Positions 6,166-13,792 of a DNA stretch of 35,144 nucleotides are shown one piece after another. This stretch comes from Anaerolineales bacterium (lineage in GTDB: Bacteria > Chloroflexota > Anaerolineae > Anaerolineales > Villigracilaceae). The notes under the pieces are model-generated. The model was not told the origin of the DNA. It did no database searches and saw only the letters and a program-made list of their open reading frames with translations. The translations under genes were made by a program, and so were the position numbers. The stretch lies in contig JASEHI010000003.1 of NCBI GenBank assembly GCA_030018695.1, positions 1-35,144 of the forward strand, written 5' to 3'. Position 1 is the stretch's first letter. Each line of letters opens with the position of its first letter.

Positions 6166-8094
6166 TCAAGGTTTCAGATACTTGGCAAAGAAATCGGTGA
6201 TGGCGTTATAGCACGTCACGCGGTTGGCATATTTCAACACATCGTGACCCTCGTCCTCGAAGATCAGAATTTCGATATCCTTGCCTTTCTTCTTCAAATC
6301 GGCGACCAGATCTTCAGATTCTTTCGCCACGACGCGCGGGTCATTGCGACCCTGGAGAACTAGCATCGGGCAGGCCAGGTTGTCGAGGTAGGTTTTGGGC
6401 GAGCGCTCAGTCAGGAAGGCGCGGCCTTCAGGAGTTCCGGGATCGCCGAGGGCAATCTTGAAGTACGGCTTCCAGGTCTCCGGGATGCGCTCGGAGAAGG
6501 TGATCAGGTCGTAGGGGCCGAACATGTCGCAGGCTGCCGACCACAGGTGCGGGTGACGCCCCGCCTGCATCAGGGTCATGTAGCCGCCGTACGAACGCCC
6601 GACGACCGCGGCGCGCTTCACGTCCAGGCGTTTGTCCTTCGGCAAAACCTTCGTCATCGCGTGGACATGATCGAGGCGGTCCTGCCCGCCCCAGTCGCGA
6701 TCCACGTGCTTGGTGTAGGCCAGGCCGTAGCCGGTGGAGCCGCGCACATTGGGCACGAAAACGGCGAAGCCGCGCAGGGTCAGGAACTGGATGAGCGGCA
6801 TCGAGAACCAGGCGAAATCCGGGCGCTCCTGCGACTGCGGCCCGCCGTGGATGTAATAGACGAGCGGACGCGGACCGCTGAAGCCGACCGAGTAGGTGCT
6901 GCGCAGCGATTCGGCCGGCAGGTAGAGACGAGCCGAAACGCGCAGCCCGTCGTGCGAGACGAACGAGGCCTCCTCGCCCTTCGAGAGCTGCGCCTCCGGG
7001 ATGCCCAGGATTTTCTCCTCGGTGTGCATGACGATGGTGCCGCGCTCTTTGCCCTCCACCGTGTAAATCTGGCTGGGCAAGACGGCGGTGGAGAACGAGA
7101 GCACGAAGCGGTCGCCTTTCTTGTCGTAGTGGGCGTGTTCGAGGACGCCGCCCGAAAGGTCGCCATCGCCGCAGATGACATGTTTCAGCGTCATGACGCG
7201 TTTGGCTTCGTTGTAGTAGCCCTCGTAAAGCCAGTCACAGCCGTCAATGTTGAAGCCGAGGGCATAGTGCGTACCTTTCAAGTGCGAGAGGCCGGTCATC
7301 TCGCCCATGCCGGTGTGGACGACGCCTTCCAGTTTGACCGGCAGCATCTCATTCGGTTTGGAGAGGTCAATCACGCCCAGGCTGTACTTGTCGTCGAAGA
7401 CAGCATTCGTCGTCAGCGCCTGTGACCCGCCTGGCGTGAACTCGGAGGAACCCAACCCGTTGAGGGGTACCGTCTCCCCTTCCCTGCGCTGCTCGATCGG
7501 CTTGCCGTATAGCACGCTTTTCCTGCCGCCTTCCAGCAGATAGAGCACGTTGTCGCCGAGGGTGTATCCATCGCTGATGAAGACTTTCGTGTGGTCTTCA
7601 TTGTAAGCAGCCGACCACGCGCCCCACTCGGATTCGGCCAGTTTCTCCAGTTCATTCGTCCGCAGGTCGCCGCGGTATGCTTCCTGGATTGGCTTGTCGC
7701 GACGCTCAGCGTTGAAATAGACGATATTCTTCTCGATGTCACAGTGTGCCATGTGGACGCGGTGGTTGGCAAAGAAGTTACTGAAGGCCGGTTCTGGGAA
7801 TCCACCCTCCAGAGGGATGAGCATCGGCTGGTAGTTTTCGTCACCATCGCGGTCAATCATGACCACGATTTTGTCCAAAGCCGGGAAAACGTAGAATGAG
7901 TGTCCGCCAATGAGGTGTGGATTTTGCAGGGCAATGTCCGGCGGCAGGAGCGGCTCCGGCACCGACCCGCCGTAGTACATGGCATACAGGCTCAGTTTGC
8001 CGGAAAGATTGCTGACAAAGTAGATGCGCTCGCCAACAATCTGCGGGACAAGATGCAGACGGGCGGAGAGGAAGGATTCGATTCGGTGAAGCAT
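6166..8094 (-). CDS. S9 family peptidase (prolyl oligopeptidase / acylaminoacyl-peptidase type)
   Basis: The 642-residue protein has an N-terminal seven-bladed beta-propeller-like region (about 1-360) and a C-terminal alpha/beta hydrolase domain. The catalytic triad is visible: Ser in GRSYGGYM near residue 501, Asp in LQGRNDPRV near 585 and His in EDEGHDVLK near 617. The oxyanion region YIHGGPQSQERPDF is also present. No signal peptide is seen, so it is probably a cytoplasmic peptidase that acts on short peptides or N-acylated peptides. ATG at 8094 is chosen because AAAGGAAAT precedes it; a GTG six codons upstream overlaps that ribosome site. It may be co-transcribed with trmI. Confidence 0.92.
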   Translation of the reverse strand: MLHRIESFLSARLHLVPQIVGERIYFVSNLSGKLSLYAMYYGGSVPEPLLPPDIALQNPHLIGGHSFYVFPALDKIVVMIDRDGDENYQPMLIPLEGGFPEPAFSNFFANHRVHMAHCDIEKNIVYFNAERRDKPIQEAYRGDLRTNELEKLAESEWGAWSAAYNEDHTKVFISDGYTLGDNVLYLLEGGRKSVLYGKPIEQRREGETVPLNGLGSSEFTPGGSQALTTNAVFDDKYSLGVIDLSKPNEMLPVKLEGVVHTGMGEMTGLSHLKGTHYALGFNIDGCDWLYEGYYNEAKRVMTLKHVICGDGDLSGGVLEHAHYDKKGDRFVLSFSTAVLPSQIYTVEGKERGTIVMHTEEKILGIPEAQLSKGEEASFVSHDGLRVSARLYLPAESLRSTYSVGFSGPRPLVYYIHGGPQSQERPDFAWFSMPLIQFLTLRGFAVFVPNVRGSTGYGLAYTKHVDRDWGGQDRLDHVHAMTKVLPKDKRLDVKRAAVVGRSYGGYMTLMQAGRHPHLWSAACDMFGPYDLITFSERIPETWKPYFKIALGDPGTPEGRAFLTERSPKTYLDNLACPMLVLQGRNDPRVVAKESEDLVADLKKKGKDIEILIFEDEGHDVLKYANRVTCYNAITDFFAKYLKP

Positions 8095-8203
8095 AGGTAA
8101 TTTCCTTTTCACGAACTGGGATTTATTTGCGGGCTTGCAACTTCTCCCGCGTCTGTGTATCTTACCATATTATGACAAATCTCCCCTCCAGCAGATAAAA
8201 TGT

Positions 8204-8283
8204 GTGTGCACGCAAAGGTTGTCATCTGGAGCGCGTGGGACAAGTCTATAGACTTGTCCCACTGACATGGCTTGCGTGCACAC
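8204..8283. repeat. nested palindromic element (MITE/REP-like)
   Basis: GTGTGCACGCAA (8204-8215) is repeated exactly in inverse at 8272-8283. Inside lies a perfect 28-bp palindrome at 8235-8262 with the arm GTGGGACAAGTCTA. The whole 80 bp would fold into one long hairpin. It stands in the gap between the S9 peptidase and the small membrane gene and encodes nothing obvious. Confidence 0.65.
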
Positions 8284-8306
8284 TAAAATGTGCTTCGGGA
8301 AGAATT

Positions 8307-8579
8307 TTATTTTTTTCGCTGAACCTCTACCTGGCTCAGCCAATCCCCTACAAAAAGGACAACCGCGCTCCCCAGCGTGGCCATCCCGGCGTTGATCGGG
8401 CCGATGGCAAAGAATGTCCATCCAAGCCTGTCACCCAATAAATGTCCGCCCCAAAAACCCACCCAGGCAAGAATGATCAAAAGGAGCAACTTTTTCAGGC
8501 TGCCACCCTTCTAGAAGTGGAATGCCGCGCCGTACAGGCTGGACAATAATAAGCCGAAGAAGAGAGCTGGAATGGTCAT
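8307..8579 (-). pseudogene. small two-TM membrane protein with an in-frame amber codon
   Basis: From ATG at 8579 the frame reads MTIPALFFGLLLSSLYGAAF then HF, meets TAG at 8513-8511, and continues in the same frame with KGGSLKKLLLLIILAWVGF for 67 codons to the proper stop. Both halves are hydrophobic and together give a coherent protein of about 90 residues: one TM, a short Gly/Lys loop, then two more TMs (GFWGGHLLGDRLGW, INAGMATLGSAVVLF) and a charged end. The TAG stands where a Trp codon TGG would fit before KGG. It could be a real nonsense mutation or a sequencing error. Alternatively only the part from a TTG at 8489 is made (60 residues). The function is unknown. Confidence 0.6.
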
Positions 8580-8638
8580 CGTTCACTCTGTGTGGTTCAT
8601 AACTTGGATGGATAACCGACAGTGGCTATACGCAATTG

Positions 8639-9757
8639 CTAAACGATTATCCCGCCGCCGAGCAGGACCTCCCCAGCGTAGAACACCGCAGCCTGGCCGG
8701 GGGTAATATCGCGCTGCGGCGCATCGAAGCGCACCCTTCGACTACGTTCACCTGTGCCTGCGGCACTGGCGCAGGCAGGGCCAGCCTCAGCCTGCCTCTC
8801 GCCGGCGATGGATGCAATCTCCGCCCAGGCTTCTTTTGCCGTATAGCGGATTTTGACTTCAGTCCGAAACGATCCTTTTGGAGCTTCGCCCGAAATCCAA
8901 TTGATATCTTTTACAATCATTTCATGCGAACCGAGTTCGTCGCGTCTCCCGACAATGAGGCTATTCGCGGCCGCATCCTTCGCCAAAACATAGATCGGTT
9001 GTGCAAGACCGGCGCCCAGTCCCTTGCGCTGGCCGATGGTGTAATAAGCCAATCCCAGGTGCTCGCCGAGTGTCTTGCCCTCACGCGTAATGATTGCGCC
9101 GGGATGTCCGCCGGCAGCCGGCGCGTTGCGGCGGATGAAATCGCGATAGTCATCCCCGGCGAGGAAACACAAATCCTGACTATCGGCGCGAGTGGCGGTA
9201 GGCAGGCCAAAAGATTCAGCCAGTCTGCGAATCTCGGATTTGGGATAGTCGCCTATCGGGAAAAGCGACTTCGCCAATTTCTCCTGCGTCAGCCCATGCA
9301 GCACGTAGGATTGATCCTTAGAAGCATCCGCCGCCCTTAGCAGTTTCATCTTTCCGCTTTCATCTTTCATCTTTCGCACATAATGCCCCGTTGCCATGAA
9401 ATCCGCACCGAGGGCGAGGGCGTGGTCGAGCATAAATTCCCAACGAATTACACGATTACATATCAAACACGGATTCGGTGTAACGCCCTGTGCGTAACCA
9501 TCCAGAAAATATTGCACCACAGTGGAACGAAAGATTTCCTTCGCATCCAGCACATAGAAAGGGATATCCAGGATCGCCGCCACGCGCCGCGCTTGCGCCA
9601 TGGCATCCGGCGTGCAGCAGCGGTTTGAGTCTTCTTTTCCCGGCTCCGACCACAGGCGCAGCATCATGCCAATCACCTCATAGCCCTGCTTTTTGAGCAA
9701 GGCTGCAGCCACGGAACTATCTACACCACCGGACATAGCGACGACGATTTTGGTCAT
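8639..9757 (-). CDS. mnmA: tRNA-specific 2-thiouridylase MnmA
   Basis: The 372-residue enzyme makes s2U34 in tRNAs for Lys, Glu and Gln. It adenylates U34 and transfers a persulfide sulfur. The PP-loop is SGGVDSSVA near residue 9. The catalytic cysteines are in NPCLICNR (Cys100) and in DSQDLCFLAGDDYRDF (near residue 190). The C-terminal beta-barrel has the family end PQRDITPGQAAVFYAGEVLLGGG. An extra stretch of about 20 residues (GERQAEAGPACASAAGTG) sits in the barrel just before VRFDAPQR and corresponds to an inserted palindromic repeat at 8734-8799. It lies downstream of the cysteine desulfurase gene on the same strand, which is the expected sulfur donor. Confidence 0.95.
   Translation of the reverse strand: MTKIVVAMSGGVDSSVAAALLKKQGYEVIGMMLRLWSEPGKEDSNRCCTPDAMAQARRVAAILDIPFYVLDAKEIFRSTVVQYFLDGYAQGVTPNPCLICNRVIRWEFMLDHALALGADFMATGHYVRKMKDESGKMKLLRAADASKDQSYVLHGLTQEKLAKSLFPIGDYPKSEIRRLAESFGLPTATRADSQDLCFLAGDDYRDFIRRNAPAAGGHPGAIITREGKTLGEHLGLAYYTIGQRKGLGAGLAQPIYVLAKDAAANSLIVGRRDELGSHEMIVKDINWISGEAPKGSFRTEVKIRYTAKEAWAEIASIAGERQAEAGPACASAAGTGERSRRVRFDAPQRDITPGQAAVFYAGEVLLGGGIIV
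8734..8799. repeat. palindromic repeat inserted in frame in mnmA
   Basis: The stretch holds two inverted repeats: GCCTGCG (8756-8762) with CGCAGGC (8770-8776), and AGGCAGG (8773-8779) with CCTGCCT (8791-8797). It begins with CCCTTCGACTACGTTCA, a string of the kind repeated between genes in such genomes. It keeps the mnmA frame open and adds about 20 residues where the family normally has a short turn. Confidence 0.55.
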
Positions 9758-9843
9758 ACGAATTCACCGGAGATGAACAGAGATAAATGGGATGGTTTTG
9801 GATGAACGATACGACTATCAAATTCAAAAACGTTCATCTCCGT

Positions 9844-11031
9844 TTACACCTGCACTTGCAGCAGGTGCAAGTGTCTCCGGTTCAATCCTCTCGCTTGCTG
9901 AACAAGAGACGGCAAAGTTTTCAGAAAAGCATCTACATGCGCAGGCGTGGTGCCAATGCCAAGCGTCACCCGCAGCGAGCCGAGCGCCCAATCACGCGGC
10001 AGCCCGAGGTTGGTCAGTACATCCGAAGGCTCAGGATTGCCCGTCTTACAGGCTGAACCGGATGAGCAGGCAAAACCGGCTGCATCCAGCAGGGTCAGAA
10101 GCAGGTTGCCATCCACGTCTTTGAAGGCAAAAGAGGCGTGATTGGGGAGCCGGGATTCGGGATGACCCGTGATCCGGGAATCGGGGATCTCCTCGAGTAC
10201 CGCGCCGAGGATGCGCTCGCGCAGCGGTTTGACGTAGGCAATGCGCTGCTCACGTTCCGCGGCGGTCAGGCGCAGCGCCTCGGCAAAGCCGACGATATAG
10301 GGGACACTGTGGGTCCCCGCGCGTAGACCAAATTCCTGCCCGCCGCCAGTTTGTGTGGGGACGAGTGGCGTCCCCTTGCGGACGTAGAGTGCGCCGGCGC
10401 CCTTTGGCCCGTAGAACTTGTGCGCGCCGAGCGAGAGCAAATCTGCGCCGAGGGACTGAACATCCACCGGCAGATACGCGGCAGCCTGGACAGCATCCGT
10501 GTGGAACAATACGCCGTGACGATGACAGATTTCGGCAATCTCCTTTATCGGATTGAGCGAGCCAATTTCGTTGTTGGCATACATGACCGAGACCAGCGCG
10601 GTCGCATGGCAGATGGCTTTTTCGACCGTTTCGGGATGCACCCTGCCGTACTCGTCCACTTCCAGCCACTCGACCGCGAAGCCATAATGCTCGACGAGCT
10701 GCTCCACTGTCCGGCTGACCGCGTGGTGTTCTGTCCTGGCTGTCAGCATCCAGTTGGCGCCCGTCTTCTCGCGGGCCGCCAGAGCTGCGCCGCGCAGGGC
10801 AAGATTGTCGGATTCGGAGCCACACGAGGTGAAGATGACTTCGTCAGGCCGGCAGTTCAGGATCGAGGCGACGGTCTCGCGGGCGAAATCGACCGCGGCC
10901 TCGGCCTGCTGTCCATAGCGATGGACGGAGGATGGGTTCCCAAACATCTCGCTGAAGAACGGCAGCATGGCATTGAGCACGCGCGGGTCAACGGGGGTAG
11001 TGGCGGCGTAGTCGAGGTAAATTCTATCCAT
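9844..11031 (-). CDS. iscS: cysteine desulfurase (NifS/IscS family)
   Basis: The 395-residue PLP enzyme converts cysteine to alanine and holds the sulfur as a persulfide. Visible features in order: IYLDYAATTPVDPRV at the N-terminus, the HAVSRT segment near 103, the PLP lysine in SLGAHKFYGPKG (Lys205), and the catalytic Cys328 in CSSGSACKTG on the mobile loop. The start is ATG at 11031, with AGGAA eight bases upstream. The last residues (HLHLLQVQV) are translated from a repeat-like inverted sequence around 9848-9870, so the true C-terminus is unusual. mnmA follows 86 bp downstream, so this enzyme is the likely sulfur donor for tRNA thiolation. It is not next to iscU or other Fe-S scaffold genes in this window. 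Confidence 0.95.
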   Translation of the reverse strand: MDRIYLDYAATTPVDPRVLNAMLPFFSEMFGNPSSVHRYGQQAEAAVDFARETVASILNCRPDEVIFTSCGSESDNLALRGAALAAREKTGANWMLTARTEHHAVSRTVEQLVEHYGFAVEWLEVDEYGRVHPETVEKAICHATALVSVMYANNEIGSLNPIKEIAEICHRHGVLFHTDAVQAAAYLPVDVQSLGADLLSLGAHKFYGPKGAGALYVRKGTPLVPTQTGGGQEFGLRAGTHSVPYIVGFAEALRLTAAEREQRIAYVKPLRERILGAVLEEIPDSRITGHPESRLPNHASFAFKDVDGNLLLTLLDAAGFACSSGSACKTGNPEPSDVLTNLGLPRDWALGSLRVTLGIGTTPAHVDAFLKTLPSLVQQARGLNRRHLHLLQVQV

Positions 11032-11117
11032 TTTCGATTCCTGATTGACGAATTACGATTGACGCAGCTGTGATTATAGCATGAGGTATTACCGACACCT
11101 TGAATTGTAATGTGTAT

Positions 11118-11126
11118 TGTGATAAT
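11118..11126 (+). promoter_or_regulatory. extended -10 promoter of brnT
   Basis: TGTGATAAT is an extended -10 element (TGn plus GATAAT at 11121-11126). The GTG start of brnT begins at 11135, only 8 nt downstream, so the transcript would be leaderless or nearly so. Confidence 0.4.
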
Positions 11127-11134
11127 ATACAGAT

Positions 11135-11434
11135 GTGATTAACCTGAACAGCATCGTCGGTTTCGACTGGGACGAAGGCAACCGGGAAAAGAACTGGCTC
11201 AAGCACCGAGTGACAACGAGCGAGTGCGAAGAAGCCTTTTTCAACCTACCCCTGCTCTTACAACCCGACCCGTCACACTCGCAAGCCGAACACCGCTATT
11301 TTGTTCTTGGTCAGACAAACGTGGGACGATATTTATTCATCGCTTTTACCACCAGAAATGACAAAATCCGTGTCATCTCAGCACGTGAAATGAGCCAAAA
11401 AGAAAGCGCTATCTATGAACAAGCCGATTCCTGA
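11135..11434 (+). CDS. brnT: BrnT family toxin
   Basis: The 99-residue protein matches BrnT toxins, small RelE-fold ribonucleases. The N-terminal signature is FDWDEGNREKNWLKHRVT. It is followed by ECEEAFFNLPLLL, RYFVLGQTNVGRYLFIAFT, and the C-terminal [18 protein letters not shown]. The order and length are typical of the family. The start is GTG at 11135; no ribosome site is seen, which agrees with a leaderless transcript. It overlaps the next gene (brnA) by 20 bp. It is transcribed away from the cysteine desulfurase gene. In this family the toxin cuts RNA and the BrnT-BrnA complex represses the operon. Confidence 0.88.
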   Translation: MINLNSIVGFDWDEGNREKNWLKHRVTTSECEEAFFNLPLLLQPDPSHSQAEHRYFVLGQTNVGRYLFIAFTTRNDKIRVISAREMSQKESAIYEQADS

Positions 11435-11738
11435 TTTTAAAAACGAAGACGAGGAGCGTGAGTTTTGGGCGACTCACGACTCCAGCGAATACATGGACTG
11501 GAGCAAGGCCAAGCGGGCTGCCTTCCCCAACCTGAAACCGTCCACGCGCGCCATCTCTCTGCGCTTACCCGAATCGATGCTGAATGAATTGCGCCAGCTC
11601 GCCAATCAACGCGATGTACCGTACCAATCGCTGATCAAAATGTTTTTGCGTGACCGTATTGACACAGAACACAACAAAATCCTGTCCCCAAGTGTTACTA
11701 TTCGGGAAGACACGGCAAAATATTCAGCCAAAAACTGA
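11415..11738 (+). CDS. brnA: BrnA family antitoxin
   Basis: The 107-residue protein starts with [19 protein letters not shown], the usual BrnA beginning. It then has the helical [19 protein letters not shown] segment that wraps the toxin. A ribbon-helix-helix DNA-binding domain follows ([20 protein letters not shown], then [14 protein letters not shown]). It overlaps brnT and would be translated with it. The last 20 residues ([17 protein letters not shown]) are longer than in many homologues. The pair is a complete type II toxin-antitoxin system that sits just upstream of the broken pgm gene. Confidence 0.88.
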   Translation: MNKPIPDFKNEDEEREFWATHDSSEYMDWSKAKRAAFPNLKPSTRAISLRLPESMLNELRQLANQRDVPYQSLIKMFLRDRIDTEHNKILSPSVTIREDTAKYSAKN

Positions 11739-11756
11739 GGCCATAATTCTGGATAA

Positions 11757-11796
11757 AGAACTCCGAGATTTTGGAAATCTCGGAGTTCTGCTTTTA
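11757..11796 (+). terminator. terminator after brnTA
   Basis: AGAACTCCGAGATTT (11757-11771) and AAATCTCGGAGTTCT (11775-11789) form a perfect 15-bp stem with a 3-nt loop. Four T residues follow after GC. The T tract is short, so termination may be partial or bidirectional. Confidence 0.65.
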
Positions 11797-11833
11797 CGAA
11801 GTCAACATACTGTTCACTGCTCACTGTTCACTG

Positions 11834-11861
11834 TTTACTGCCTCCCGGTTACTGATATAAT
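11834..11861 (+). promoter_or_regulatory. promoter of pgm
   Basis: TATAAT stands at 11856-11861, with TTTACT at 11834-11839 sixteen bp upstream as a weak -35 element. The gene start is at 11893 with AGGAG eight bases before it. The region 11808-11840 also contains the word-like repeat CACTGTT in several forms. Confidence 0.45.
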
Positions 11862-11892
11862 ACCCTCGTCATTATCTTATTCAGGAGTCCTC

Positions 11893-12104
11893 ATGTCAAC
11901 TACAATTCAATTTGGCACCGACGGCTGGCGCGGCGTGATCGCCGAGGATTACACCTTCGACAGCGTCCGCCGCGCGGCGCAGGGATTCGCATCCTACCTG
12001 CAGGAGCAGGGCAAAAAGGGCGAGTGGGTCGTCGTCGGGCACGACATGGGTTTCGGCTCTGAGAACTTCGCCGCCGCGGCCGCGGAAGTGCTGGCGGGCA
12101 ACGG
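11893..12104 (+). pseudogene. pgm: phosphohexomutase, 5' fragment (interrupted)
   Basis: The fragment starts at ATG 11893 behind AGGAG and encodes [20 protein letters not shown] and [20 protein letters not shown]. These are the first strand and helix of an alpha-D-phosphohexomutase (PGM/PMM family, domain 1). The homology ends at about residue 71 (EVLAGNG), and the frame then runs into unrelated sequence and stops at 12222. The rest of domain 1, which holds the TASHNP catalytic serine loop, and most of domain 2 are missing. The gene resumes at about 19814. About 140 residues of the original protein are absent from both fragments, so the chromosomal gene is not simply split but also deleted. 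Base composition matches the flanking genes rather than the insert. Confidence 0.85.
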
Positions 12105-12156
12105 GCGGGTGGACGGGGGTGATGGCGGCGTAGTCGAGGTAAAACTTTTTTCTCAC
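12104..12156 (-). pseudogene. 5' end of a second cysteine desulfurase (left edge of insert)
   Basis: From GTG at 12156 the minus strand reads [19 protein letters not shown], the unmistakable beginning of a NifS/IscS protein; the intact gene at 11031 begins MDRIYLDYAATTPVDPRV. Twenty-one bases are identical in the two (12123-12143 and 11001-11021), but the flanks differ, so this is a homologue, not a copy. After about 17 codons it breaks directly into pgm sequence. Confidence 0.8.
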
Positions 12157-12294
12157 AGCAAGATTTTACCACCCATAAACAGTCGACGGATTATTGGTAT
12201 GACAAAAGAACCATCTTTCTGAACAGCAATCCCTTTGATATGATCAAACTCAATCAAATCAGAATACTACAAATTTTCATAACAGGTCTACAGA

Positions 12295-13782
12295 ATGAAA
12301 TCTAAAACAAATTTGCCAAGCGAGTTAAGAAACAAACTGGGACGGAAATTAAGTGACAAAGGCTGGGGGATTTTGAGCGAAGTGCATACAATCCAACCTG
12401 ATGCCTTTATCCGAGAACTAGAAGATATTTCGCCCGATTCAATAAACATAGTTATCAGAGTTCATCGAGAATGGGGATGTTCTGCAATACTCTTAGAGAT
12501 TGAGAAGCAATTATTGGAAATTGCACGAAAAAATCATATAAGATTAAATCCATCTTTATCCGAGTCTCTTCAGTTGAAATTGAGCCGTGAACGGCCCGAA
12601 TTACACGGAACTAGGACCCGCCGTAGCGAACTGCCCATAACTTTGTTTCAAACAATAAATGATGCTAGCCAATCTAGTAAAAAGAAAATCGTCATTGCTT
12701 TAGCTGCTAATAACGATTTCATAACTGAACTGGCTGATTTCCTATCCCCTATTATGAACATCTTGCCTGAAAAGGCATATATCTTCCTTATTCCCATCTT
12801 AGACAAATCTCCGCTAAAGGCCTCACAATTCCATTTCAGAGAAGACAACGATTACTGGAATAACCCAACATGGCTAGGCAACGATCTGGTCTTTTTTCAG
12901 GAAATCAGTACGCCCGATATTGTAGATTACCTAACATTGGATAAAGTAATTACCATTTTGCGGCTATGGGACGCATCAGATATTGTTGTTCCTTGTCTTC
13001 TTTCCGCTTTAGACCGAATAAAAACATACTATCCAGAGCAAGTTCTTCTTATCACTCGAGAAGATACTGTCCGGCTGCTAGCGCCGATTGGTCCGCTAGA
13101 TAAACACGTGGCAGAATATCGCTTATATAGAGAGTTGATTTATTTTATGCTCCTGAACAAAAAGACTCTTGTTGAAGAATACATAACGCGTGCCTTCGGA
13201 GCAATTGAAAAATCCGCATCAATATCGGATCAGGAGAAAAGCATTGGAAAAGCCCTAATATGGGGAGACATAGCCCAAGCAGCACATGAAGAAGGGGTGT
13301 TTGCAGATGCCCTTCATGCTATAAATCAACAGAAGAAGCTCCTAAAGAAAGCCGGATTGGATGCTAAGGGAAAGATCGCTCTAACCTCAGTAATATTTAA
13401 CGAGGCCTTGGTTTATAAAGACAAAGGACAGCCTGACAAAGCATCAGCAATTCTTAATAAGTTAATTAGAGATGCACAATCAAGGGGAGATGAATATGAC
13501 GAATTGCATATAAGCCTTGAGCTGGCACGTCTATTTCATGACAGAGAAGAGTACAATCGCGCCCGTGTTGCATTTTTAAGGGTGCTTGAATTAGCAAACG
13601 ATAAGCACACGCGTGGTATTGCGCTCGGATACTTAGCATTAATTGATCTAAACACATCTCATATCCGAGAAGCTTATGAAAACGCCCGAAAAGCTTTGGC
13701 TATATTTGAGACAGTTGGCGCCAATGCCGACGCAGATATGGCTAAACAACTAATAGAACACATAATCAGCGCACAGAAATAG
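12295..13782 (+). CDS. TPR-repeat protein, first gene of the inserted operon
   Basis: I do not recognise the whole 495-residue protein. Residues 1-100 are helical and charged (SDKGWGILSEVHTIQPDAF). Residues about 110-240 look like an alpha/beta domain (KKKIVIALAANNDFITELAD, AYIFLIPILD). Residues about 320-490 consist of helix pairs of the tetratricopeptide type, for example DALHAINQQKKLLKKAG, DKASAILNKLIRDAQSRGDE, NRARVAFLRVLELANDKHT and IREAYENARKALAIFETVG. No TM or signal is seen. The gene is clearly AT-rich. The ribosome site is weak. It leads a tight operon; the next gene follows after 10 bp. TPR proteins in such places often sense or scaffold partners. Any specific role is not supported. 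Confidence 0.75.
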   Translation: MKSKTNLPSELRNKLGRKLSDKGWGILSEVHTIQPDAFIRELEDISPDSINIVIRVHREWGCSAILLEIEKQLLEIARKNHIRLNPSLSESLQLKLSRERPELHGTRTRRSELPITLFQTINDASQSSKKKIVIALAANNDFITELADFLSPIMNILPEKAYIFLIPILDKSPLKASQFHFREDNDYWNNPTWLGNDLVFFQEISTPDIVDYLTLDKVITILRLWDASDIVVPCLLSALDRIKTYYPEQVLLITREDTVRLLAPIGPLDKHVAEYRLYRELIYFMLLNKKTLVEEYITRAFGAIEKSASISDQEKSIGKALIWGDIAQAAHEEGVFADALHAINQQKKLLKKAGLDAKGKIALTSVIFNEALVYKDKGQPDKASAILNKLIRDAQSRGDEYDELHISLELARLFHDREEYNRARVAFLRVLELANDKHTRGIALGYLALIDLNTSHIREAYENARKALAIFETVGANADADMAKQLIEHIISAQK

Positions 13783-13792
13783 ACCACTTGAT

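Noticed and set aside
6547..7425. Long plus-strand open frame opposite the S9 peptidase
   Set aside because: It is antisense to a gene with a full catalytic triad and encodes only low-complexity Arg/Ala/Val-rich text without motifs.
10351..11073. Plus-strand open frame opposite the cysteine desulfurase
   Set aside because: The opposite strand has the PLP lysine and catalytic cysteine loop; this frame has no recognisable domain.
11893..12222. A complete 109-residue protein from the pgm start
   Set aside because: Only the first 71 residues are homologous; the rest is read through the insert edge in the wrong frame.
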